A DNA stretch of 18,554 nucleotides from Streptomyces alboflavus. Lineage in GTDB: Bacteria; Actinomycetota; Actinomycetes; Streptomycetales; Streptomycetaceae. Made by a program: the position numbers and the translations under genes. The notes under the pieces are model-generated. The model ran no database searches. It was not told the origin of the DNA and saw only the letters and a list, made by a program, of their open reading frames with translations. This document shows, piece after piece, positions 6,784 through 11,770 of this stretch (position 1 is the stretch's first letter; each line of letters starts with the position of its first letter). The stretch is taken from positions 1 to 18,554 of the forward strand of contig NZ_JNXT01000101.1 in NCBI RefSeq assembly GCF_000716675.1, read 5' to 3'.

Positions 6784-6847
6784 GGCCTCGGCTACTGGGG
6801 CCTCGGCTTCCGGGGCCTGGGGTGCTGACGCCTCGGCTGCTGAGGCC
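6773..6847. repeat. 15-bp tandem array across the oxidoreductase stop codon
   Basis: Five 15-bp units, beginning TCGGCTACTGAGGCC and then three to four variants (TCGGCTACTGGGGCC, TCGGCTTCCGGGGCC, TGGGGTGCTGACGCC, TCGGCTGCTGAGGCC). The first unit contains the last codons and the TGA stop. In the second unit the TGA is TGG. Confidence 0.85.
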
Positions 6848-6879
6848 TGGGCCGTCGAAGGCCCTCGGCCCGAACGCGC

Positions 6880-6910
6880 GGTGGCCGCCACGGAGTTCGT
6901 GGCGGCCACC
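6880..6910. terminator. Bidirectional hairpin between oxidoreductase and rodlin genes
   Basis: Perfect 12-bp stem GGTGGCCGCCAC / GTGGCGGCCACC (6880-6891, 6899-6910) with a 7-nt loop, between two convergent genes. No T-run, as is common for Streptomyces terminators. Confidence 0.8.
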
Positions 6911-6955
6911 TGGTGCGGCACTGCGGACGACGGGGACGCGCTCGGTCCCGGTGCG

Positions 6956-7363
6956 TCAGTGGTTGCCGGCGCCGTTGCCCGAGAGGATCGGGATGTCGCT
7001 GAGGATGTGCGACAGCGGCTCGTCGCCCTTGGCCTGCGTGGAGTTCTCCGTGCACTGCTGGTTCTGCGGGGCGGAGAGGACGTTGATGTCCTGGACCGCG
7101 ATCGGCACGAGGCCGACGATGGAACCGGCGTTGACCTTGGCGGGCAGGCCGATGCAGGGCTTGTTGAGGGAGCCCTGGACCAGGGACATCTGCGGGCTCA
7201 TGTTGCCGTGCGTGGCGGAGTTGCCGAACGTCTGCTCGGCGCCGTTGCCGCTGACGGACGTGGTGCCCGCGTCGTTGCCGATGGCCATGGCGGAGGTGGC
7301 GGTGACGGCCGTCATGCCGGCGGCGGATGCGGCGATCGCGGCGGTTGCCAAGATCTTCTTCAT
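6956..7363 (-). CDS. Rodlin (third copy)
   Basis: A 135-residue secreted rodlin. Rodlins organise chaplin fibrils into the rodlet pattern on aerial hyphae and spores. The signal peptide MKKILATAAIAASAAGMTAV...SAMA is cleaved after about residue 27. The mature part carries the family landmarks: [18 protein letters not shown] (C70), [12 protein letters not shown] (C104), [15 protein letters not shown] and a terminal LSGNG. The ATG at 7363 was chosen over an upstream in-frame start because the signal peptide begins there and GAAGGG lies upstream. It has its own sigma-BldN-like promoter and a 5' UTR hairpin. Its 3' part is identical over 81 nt to the plus-strand rodlin, pointing to gene conversion. 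It is the most divergent of the three in the middle region. S. coelicolor has two rodlins, so this looks like an extra copy. Confidence 0.96.
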   Translation of the reverse strand: MKKILATAAIAASAAGMTAVTATSAMAIGNDAGTTSVSGNGAEQTFGNSATHGNMSPQMSLVQGSLNKPCIGLPAKVNAGSIVGLVPIAVQDINVLSAPQNQQCTENSTQAKGDEPLSHILSDIPILSGNGAGNH

Positions 7364-7387
7364 GGTGAGGAATTCCCTTCGGAGACA

Positions 7388-7404
7388 GGCTCCGTTGCGG
7401 AGCC
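7388..7404 (-). promoter_or_regulatory. Hairpin in the 5' UTR of the first rodlin
   Basis: Perfect 7-bp stem GGCTCCG-TTG-CGGAGCC between the predicted transcription start (about 7407) and the GAAGGG ribosome-binding site (about 7375-7380). It would sit at the very 5' end of the mRNA and may stabilise it. No equivalent is seen in the other two rodlin leaders. Confidence 0.55.
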
Positions 7405-7413
7405 GCATGGTGG

Positions 7414-7441
7414 TCAACTGGCCGATGGAACCGTGGTTTCG
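7414..7441 (-). promoter_or_regulatory. Sigma-BldN-like promoter of the first rodlin
   Basis: On the minus strand, CGAAAC (7441-7436), exactly 16 nt, then AGTTGA (7419-7414), 50 nt before the ATG. It matches the elements of the other two rodlins in sequence, spacing and position. Sigma-BldN is known to drive rodlin genes in S. venezuelae; the assignment here is by resemblance to the recalled consensus (about CGTAAC-N16-CGTTGA). Confidence 0.65.
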
Positions 7442-7524
7442 GCGATTAGCCCGGTCGGCCGATTAATGTGCTGAGCGGAGAAGCGGGCGGCGCCACGAGA
7501 GCCGTCGACCGGTCCGGGAAGCCC

Positions 7525-7562
7525 AAAACAGCGGGCCGCCGAGGAGAGGTGGCGGCCCGCTG
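7525..7562 (-). terminator. Intrinsic terminator of the second rodlin
   Basis: Perfect 12-bp stem CAGCGGGCCGCC / GGCGGCCCGCTG (7529-7540, 7551-7562) with a 10-nt loop. Read on the minus strand it is followed by TTTT. It begins 14 bp after the rodlin stop codon and separates the two minus-strand rodlins into independent transcripts. Confidence 0.9.
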
Positions 7563-7576
7563 GACTTGGTCCGGTG

Positions 7577-7987
7577 TCAGTGGTTGTTGACGCCGTTGCC
7601 CGAGAGAACCGGGATGTCGTTGAGCAGGTGCGACAGCGGCTCGTCGCCCTTGGCCTGCGTGGAGTTCTCGGTGCACTGCTGGTTCTGCGGCGCCGACAGG
7701 ATCGGGATGTCCTGGACCGCGACCGGCACGACACCGACGATGGAGCCGATGTTGGCCTTGGCGGGCAGCGCGATACAGGGCTTGTTCAGGGAGCCCTGAA
7801 TGAGCGCCATCTGCGGGCTCATGTTCCCGTACGTGGCGGAGTTGCCGAACGTCTGGGCGGCGTGGTTGCCGCTCATCGTCTGGGTGCCGTTGTCGTCACC
7901 GATGGCGGACGCCGTGGAAGCAGTGGCAGCCGACGCACCGACGACGGAAGCCGTGACCGCGGCCGCAGTCATAACCTTCTTGAGCAC
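7577..7987 (-). CDS. rdlB: Rodlin
   Basis: A 136-residue secreted rodlin. The signal peptide MLKKVMTAAAVTASVVGASA... ends SASA-like at about residue 28, giving a mature start IGDDNG. Family landmarks are intact: GNSATYGNMSPQM, GSLNKPC (C71), [19 protein letters not shown] (C105), [12 protein letters not shown], terminal VLSGNG. GTG at 7987 with GAAGGGA upstream. It is head-to-head with the plus-strand rodlin across a 346-bp control region. It shares a 122-bp stretch (7628-7749) with that gene with only one mismatch. It has its own promoter element and intrinsic terminator, so it is monocistronic. The symbol follows position relative to the S. coelicolor chp-rdl locus as remembered; rdlA/rdlB orthology is not settled by sequence. 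Confidence 0.96.
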   Translation of the reverse strand: MLKKVMTAAAVTASVVGASAATASTASAIGDDNGTQTMSGNHAAQTFGNSATYGNMSPQMALIQGSLNKPCIALPAKANIGSIVGVVPVAVQDIPILSAPQNQQCTENSTQAKGDEPLSHLLNDIPVLSGNGVNNH

Positions 7988-8032
7988 AGCATTTCCCTTC
8001 TGGATATGAACCCCGTCCGTGGAGCACCCTGA

Positions 8033-8060
8033 GCAACTACCACGGCGGTGCGGGGTTGCT
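8033..8060 (-). promoter_or_regulatory. Sigma-BldN-like promoter of the second rodlin
   Basis: On the minus strand, AGCAAC (8060-8055), 16 nt, then AGTTGC (8038-8033), 45 nt before the GTG. It is the weakest of the three rodlin elements but at the same spacing and position as that of the plus-strand rodlin. Confidence 0.58.
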
Positions 8061-8097
8061 CCTGTTCACTCTTATGGCCCACCAATGACCCGGATAG

Positions 8098-8130
8098 GGG
8101 TCCGTTTCGGGTCTGTATCGGGTCCGTATC
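8098..8130. repeat. Three phased 11-bp direct repeats in the rodlin control region
   Basis: GGGTCCGTTTC, GGGTCTGTATC, GGGTCCGTATC in direct succession (consensus GGGTCYGTWTC). The 11-bp period places each copy on the same face of the helix, as for a cooperatively binding regulator. The array ends 38 bp upstream of the -35 of the minus-strand rodlin. Confidence 0.8.
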
Positions 8131-8196
8131 GGGCATGGGTGCGGATGGCGTTGTGCGGATAATCCGATGGTTCGGTACGGCGCCGCTCGTGGTGGT

Positions 8197-8216
8197 GCGC
8201 ATTCATGTGAATGCGC
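8197..8216. promoter_or_regulatory. 9+9 bp inverted repeat, candidate operator
   Basis: GCGCATTCA-TG-TGAATGCGC, perfect 9-bp arms around 2 bases. It lies 44 bp upstream of the -35 of the plus-strand rodlin, in a non-coding region. It is the right size for a dimeric regulator. It could instead be a short RNA hairpin, but it is upstream of both predicted transcripts. Confidence 0.65.
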
Positions 8217-8260
8217 CGGGCGCCACCGGTCCTCGGAAAAGATCCGATGGAGTGAATGAG

Positions 8261-8288
8261 CGGAACCAAACGTCCGACGGTGAGTTGA
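8261..8288 (+). promoter_or_regulatory. Sigma-BldN-like promoter of the third rodlin
   Basis: CGGAAC (8261-8266), exactly 16 nt, AGTTGA (8283-8288), 45 nt before the ATG. It differs from the recalled sigma-BldN consensus CGTAAC-N16-CGTTGA at one position in each box. Confidence 0.68.
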
Positions 8289-8333
8289 GCAGCCCGCAGC
8301 AACCTGTGCTTCTGCCCAGAAAAGGAACAGCAA

Positions 8334-8744
8334 ATGCTCAAGAAGGCAATGGCAGCGGCTGCGGTCGCAGTCTCCGTCGTCGGTATCTCAGCCACCGCAG
8401 CCCCTGCCGCGATGGCCATCGGTGACGACAGCGGCACGCAGTCGGCGAGCGGGAACGGCGCCAAGCAGGCGTTCGGCAACTCCGCCACCAAGGGCGACAT
8501 GAGCCCGCAGCTGTCCCTCGTCCAGGGATCCCTGAACAAGCCCTGTGTCGGCCTGCCGGTCAAGGGCAACGTCGGCTCCATCGTCGGTGTCGTGCCGGTC
8601 GCGGTCCAGGACATCCCGATCCTGTCGGCGCCGCAGAACCAGCAGTGCACGGAGAACTCCACGCAGGCCAAGGGCGACGAGCCGCTGTCGCACATCCTCA
8701 GCGACATCCCGGTTCTCTCCGGCAACGGCGAGCACAACGGCTGA
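8334..8744 (+). CDS. rdlA: Rodlin
   Basis: A 136-residue secreted rodlin with signal peptide [20 protein letters not shown]...AMA (cut after about 28) and mature start IGDDSG. Landmarks: [20 protein letters not shown] (C71), [19 protein letters not shown] (C105), [11 protein letters not shown], terminal VLSGNG. ATG at 8334 with AAAGGAA upstream. It is a mosaic: its middle (8572-8693) matches the second rodlin with one mismatch, and its 3' part (8631-8711) is identical to the first rodlin. It lies beside the short chaplin gene, the position I recall for rdlA in S. coelicolor, hence the tentative symbol. It is followed by a strong terminator, so it is not co-transcribed with the chaplins. Confidence 0.96.
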   Translation: MLKKAMAAAAVAVSVVGISATAAPAAMAIGDDSGTQSASGNGAKQAFGNSATKGDMSPQLSLVQGSLNKPCVGLPVKGNVGSIVGVVPVAVQDIPILSAPQNQQCTENSTQAKGDEPLSHILSDIPVLSGNGEHNG

Positions 8745-8762
8745 TCCGTCACGCCGCAGCGA

Positions 8763-8812
8763 CCGCCCGGGCCGCCCCGACTCCTTCGAGCGGGGCGGCC
8801 CGGGCGGCTTTT
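8763..8812 (+). terminator. Strong intrinsic terminator after the third rodlin
   Basis: Perfect 17-bp GC stem (8763-8779 with 8791-8807), with the loop closed further by CTC/GAG around CTTC, followed by CTTTTCC. It begins 18 bp after the stop codon. Confidence 0.92.
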
Positions 8813-9064
8813 CCATGCCCGAAACGGTAATTCGGACGTTCCCGGCGGGAATTCGGGTGCCGAGTTCTTCGCGTACGGATCTTTGTATCCCGGTACGGAA
8901 TATCTGGTCGGCAGCAGTCGGGTGAACCTGGGAATTCCGGGGCGTTGCTGGTTTCTTCTGCTCCAGGTGCTCGTTGGTCAGGACTCAGGTCGCGGTGCGG
9001 GTGAAGATACTGCCCGCCCGGCTCTCACCGCCGTTTAGGCGCGACCGGTCAGAAGGGAAGATCT
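8813..9064 (+). promoter_or_regulatory. Upstream control region of the short chaplin gene
   Basis: Non-coding, 252 bp. A possible promoter, GTGAAC (8922-8927), 15 nt, CGTTGC (8943-8948), partly resembles the rodlin elements but has a 1-nt shorter spacer and lies 116 nt from the start codon, so it is much less certain. The palindrome GGAATTCC lies in its spacer, and GGGAATTC also occurs near 8848. The ribosome-binding site GAAGGGAAG precedes the GTG at 9065. Confidence 0.45.
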
Positions 9065-9298
9065 GTGAAGCTCAAGAAGAGCGCAACCGTCATCGCTGGT
9101 GCTGTCCTGGCACTGAGCTTCGGTGCCCCGGCATTCGCCGACGCGGGTGCCGACGGCGTGGCCGCCCACTCCCCGGGTGTTCTCTCCGGCAACCTCGTGC
9201 AGGTTCCCGTCCACGTTCCCGTCAACGTGTGCGGCAACAGCGCCAACCTCATCGCGCTGCTGAACCCGGCGTTCGGCAACACCTGCGTCAACGACTGA
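9065..9298 (+). CDS. chpD: Short secreted chaplin (ChpD-H type)
   Basis: A 77-residue pre-protein: signal peptide MKLKKSATVIAGAVLALSFG-APAFA (cut after residue 25) and a mature chaplin of about 52 residues. The single chaplin domain (34-76) has the hallmark SPGVLSGN, VPVNVCGNS, then NPAFGNTC, with the two conserved cysteines C56 and C74. Short chaplins assemble into amyloid at air-water interfaces and coat aerial hyphae. GTG at 9065 with GAAGGGAAG 4 nt upstream. The order rodlin-short chaplin-long chaplin matches rdlA-chpD-chpA of S. coelicolor as I remember it; the symbol rests on that position, because the short chaplins are hard to separate by sequence. Confidence 0.96.
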   Translation: MKLKKSATVIAGAVLALSFGAPAFADAGADGVAAHSPGVLSGNLVQVPVHVPVNVCGNSANLIALLNPAFGNTCVND

Positions 9299-9338
9299 CG
9301 TACTGACGTAGCGACTCGGCACTCCAGGCCGTGTCACC

Positions 9339-9374
9339 GCCGGCCTTGGCAGGCCTTCGGGCCCCAAGGCCGGC
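9339..9374 (+). terminator. Hairpin with TTCG tetraloop after the short chaplin
   Basis: GCCGGCCTTGG (9339-9349) pairs with CCAAGGCCGGC (9364-9374). The loop itself forms GGCC-TTCG-GGCC (9352-9363), leaving only CA as a bulge. No T-run follows. It could end the short-chaplin transcript or regulate read-through into the long chaplin, 57 bp downstream. Confidence 0.78.
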
Positions 9375-9415
9375 TCCCCTTCGCTCAACGGCCCCAAGGC
9401 CGGCTCCCTTTCGCT
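9360..9415. repeat. 26-bp tandem duplication before the long chaplin
   Basis: GGCCCCAAGGCCGGCTCCC... at 9360-9385 recurs at 9390-9415 with one C/T difference and a 30-bp period. The first copy supplies the 3' arm of the preceding hairpin; the second could pair with the same 5' arm. Confidence 0.92.
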
Positions 9416-9431
9416 TAGGAAGACCACTAGA

Positions 9432-10358
9432 TTGCGACAGGCCCTCACCAAAGGGGTGCTCTCGGCGGCGGCCGCCACGAGCATCCTGTCCCTGCCCGGC
9501 CAGTCCGCGTTCGCCGCAGCCGATGCGCACGGACAGGCCACGGGCTCGCCCGGCTTCTTGTCGGGCAACAGTGTGCAAGCCCCGCTGGAGGTGCCGCTGA
9601 ACGTCTGCGGCAACTCGGTGAACGGCGTGGGCGCGGGAAACCCGGCCATGGGCAACTCGTGCGCGCACACCTCGTCCCCGACCGCCGAGCGGGCACCGGA
9701 ACGTGCGGCTCCGCCGCAGCGCGAGGCCGCGCCGAAGCCCGCGCCCGCCCCCGTGCCCAGGCCCGCACCCAACCCCGCGCCCGCCCCGGAGCGCGCGGTC
9801 TCCGAACCCGCACCGGCGCCCGCCCACGCTCCCGCCCCGAAGCCCGCGGCGGAGCCGGCGACCCCGAGGCCCGCGACTCCGGAACCCGCGCACGACGACG
9901 GCGGTACCGGCGCCCACGGTGAGGCGTCCCACTCGCCCGGGCTGCTTTCGGGCAACCTCGTCCAGGCTGTGCTCGACGTGCCGGTCAACGCGTGCGGCAA
10001 CGCCGTCGAGGTCGTCGCCACGCTCTCCGGGACCACCGGCAACAAGTGCGGCCAGGCCCCCGAGCAGACGCCCCCGGAGCCGCCGAAGCCGCACATCCCG
10101 CCGGTCAAGTCCGTGCCTCCGGTCGAGCGGGTCACGCCGCCCGAGCCGCCCCGGGCGCCGCGCACCGTCCCCCGGGCCCCGGAGTTCCTGAAGGCCGCCG
10201 CGACCGCCCGGCCCTCGCGTCCCGTCGAGGCCCCGGAGCACGCCGCCCAGCTCGCCGAGACCGGCATGGACCAGAACGCCCTCGCGGCCGCCGCTGCCAG
10301 CGCCGGACTGCTGATCGGCGGGGCCCTCCTCTACCGGCGCGGACGCAGCACGTCCTGA
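9432..10358 (+). CDS. chpA: Long cell-wall-anchored chaplin (two chaplin domains, LAETG signal)
   Basis: A 308-residue chaplin of the ChpA-C type. It has a signal peptide (about 1-30), chaplin domain 1 (about 33-78: SPGFLSGN, VPLNVCGNS, NPAMGNSC; C59, C77), a Pro/Ala/Glu-rich spacer (80-157), chaplin domain 2 (162-207: SPGLLSGN, VPVNACGN, TTGNKC; C188, C206), a Pro-rich wall-spanning stretch, the sortase signal LAETG (274-278), a hydrophobic helix and the basic tail YRRGR. LAxTG is the signal of class E sortases in Streptomyces. Long chaplins are attached to the wall and thought to seed short-chaplin fibrils. TTG at 9432 with AGGAAG at 9417-9422. The domain 2 end departs from the usual NPAFGN (it reads SGTTGN). 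Symbol tentative, from gene order. Confidence 0.95.
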   Translation: MRQALTKGVLSAAAATSILSLPGQSAFAAADAHGQATGSPGFLSGNSVQAPLEVPLNVCGNSVNGVGAGNPAMGNSCAHTSSPTAERAPERAAPPQREAAPKPAPAPVPRPAPNPAPAPERAVSEPAPAPAHAPAPKPAAEPATPRPATPEPAHDDGGTGAHGEASHSPGLLSGNLVQAVLDVPVNACGNAVEVVATLSGTTGNKCGQAPEQTPPEPPKPHIPPVKSVPPVERVTPPEPPRAPRTVPRAPEFLKAAATARPSRPVEAPEHAAQLAETGMDQNALAAAAASAGLLIGGALLYRRGRSTS

Positions 10359-10372
10359 AGCGCGCCGGAAGC

Positions 10373-10406
10373 GAAGCGGACGGGTCGTCCTCGACCCGTC
10401 CGCTTC
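10373..10406. terminator. Bidirectional hairpin between chaplin and flavoprotein genes
   Basis: Perfect 15-bp stem (10373-10387 with 10392-10406) and a TCCT loop between convergent genes. It is followed by an 11-bp tandem repeat, GTGCGTGGTTC twice (10407-10428). No T-run. Confidence 0.88.
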
Positions 10407-10456
10407 GTGCGTGGTTCGTGCGTGGTTCGTACGGGAGGAACGGGAGGAGACGCCCG

Positions 10457-11770
10457 TCAGCGCCCGGGCGCACCGCTCTCGTACGACACCGGCGCGGCGG
10501 CCCCCGCACCCCGGGCCACCGGCACCGCGCCCGGCCGCCGCACCCGCCGTCGTACCCCCGCCACGAGACGGGCCGCCGTGAAGCCCGCGCCCTGGACGAA
10601 GCGCATCGCGGGGCCGAAGCTCGACGCGGTCGGCAGCCCGGCGACGAACAGGCCGGGCAGGGAGGTCTCGAAGGCGGTGTCCACGTACGGGGCGCCGTCG
10701 GCGAGTTGGCGCAGGGTGTCCCTGACGTCCAGGTCGAGCACGTCGATGCGGTGGGTCAGGGCGCGGAAGCCGGTGGCCGCGAGGACGTGGTCGGTCTCGA
10801 AGACCGCGGCGCCGTCCGGGCCGTGGGTGGACAGGAGCACCTGTCCGTCGTGGCGGCGGGCGCCGGTGAGCCGGTGTCCGGTGACGATCTCGATCGCGGC
10901 GGCTGAGCGTGCCGCCCCTGCCGCCGTCGGCGTGCCGCACGGACCCGCCTCCACGCGGTCCCGCACCCACCAGGCGCCCGCGGGGCCGAGGGCGGTGGCG
11001 CAGACGCGGGCGCGGGTGGGTTCGGGGAGGAGGCGGAAGAGGCCGGGGCGTTCGGCGTAGAACCAGTTGCGCCAGCCGCAGCCGAGGCCGCTGTGCGGGG
11101 CGCGTGCCGACTGCCACCAGGGGCGGCGCAGGGCGGGCGGCAGGGTGTTCCAGCGCACCTGCGGGGCGCGTGCCAGGACGCGTACGCGGGTGCCCTGTTC
11201 GGCGAGGAGCGCGGCCGTCTCCAGGGCGGCCTGGCCCGCGCCGAGGACCGTGACGTCCTTGTCGCGCAGGGGGCCGAGGTCCGCGTGGTGGCTGCTGTGC
11301 GAGACGTGGTCGGGGCCCAGGTTTCGTACCAGGGAGGGGATTTCGACGAACGGCATGACGCCCACGGCGAGTGCCACCGTGCGGCCGTGGCAGGTCTCGC
11401 CGTCTGCGGTCGTGACGGCGAAGCCGTCCGTGAGCGGGCGGACGGACCGGATCAGGCGCTCGTCGACCGGTGGCGCGGCCTGCTCGGCGAACCACAGGCC
11501 GTACGCGGCGAAGTGCTCCACCGGCAGCGGCACTCCGTGCTCCGCGCGCAGGCCCTCGCGGGCGCAGTACGCGGCCAGGCCGTAGCGGGCGCCGGGGTCG
11601 GAGAGGTCGGACGCCCAGGGCTCCGACTTCAGGAACATGCCGCGCGGCATGTGGTCGCGCCAGGAGGCCATGGGCCTGCCGAAGACGCGTACGTCCAGGC
11701 CGGACGCCGCGGCGTGCGCGGCGATGGACAGGCCGTAGGGGCCCGCTCCCACGATCAGCAGGTCATGCAT
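10457..11770 (-). CDS. FAD-dependent oxidoreductase, flavin-monooxygenase-like
   Basis: A 437-residue two-dinucleotide-binding flavoprotein. The FAD loop is GAGPYG (8-13) in MHDLLIVGAGPYGLSIAAHA. A second Rossmann loop, GAGQAA (176-181) in VTVLGAGQAALETAALLAE, probably binds NADPH. A late AATGFRALTH segment resembles the ATG motif shared by flavin monooxygenases and N-hydroxylases such as lysine or ornithine hydroxylases. GLPTASSFGPAMRFVQGAGF near the end is typical of the C-terminal FAD contact. Cytoplasmic; no signal peptide or transmembrane segment. ATG at 11770 overlaps the stop of the ATP-grasp gene by 8 nt, so translation is coupled and the two probably act in one pathway. Substrate not known; amine oxidation or N-hydroxylation are candidates only. 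Confidence 0.92.
   Translation of the reverse strand: MHDLLIVGAGPYGLSIAAHAAASGLDVRVFGRPMASWRDHMPRGMFLKSEPWASDLSDPGARYGLAAYCAREGLRAEHGVPLPVEHFAAYGLWFAEQAAPPVDERLIRSVRPLTDGFAVTTADGETCHGRTVALAVGVMPFVEIPSLVRNLGPDHVSHSSHHADLGPLRDKDVTVLGAGQAALETAALLAEQGTRVRVLARAPQVRWNTLPPALRRPWWQSARAPHSGLGCGWRNWFYAERPGLFRLLPEPTRARVCATALGPAGAWWVRDRVEAGPCGTPTAAGAARSAAAIEIVTGHRLTGARRHDGQVLLSTHGPDGAAVFETDHVLAATGFRALTHRIDVLDLDVRDTLRQLADGAPYVDTAFETSLPGLFVAGLPTASSFGPAMRFVQGAGFTAARLVAGVRRRVRRPGAVPVARGAGAAAPVSYESGAPGR

Noticed and set aside
8072..8752. 226-codon minus-strand ORF across the third rodlin
   Set aside because: Antisense to a full rodlin. Parallel antisense ORFs over the other rodlins arise only because the genes are similar.
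8922..8948. Firm sigma-BldN promoter for the short chaplin
   Set aside because: GTGAAC-N15-CGTTGC has the wrong spacer and lies 116 nt from the start codon; kept only as a weak candidate in the control-region entry.
10407..10428. 11-bp tandem repeat GTGCGTGGTTC as a regulatory site
   Set aside because: Only two copies, downstream of both convergent genes and next to a terminator; no reason to expect regulation there.
9288..11495. 735-codon minus-strand ORF
   Set aside because: Shadow of the long chaplin (antisense) and of the flavoprotein gene (other frame); Arg/Gly/Pro-rich, no domain seen.
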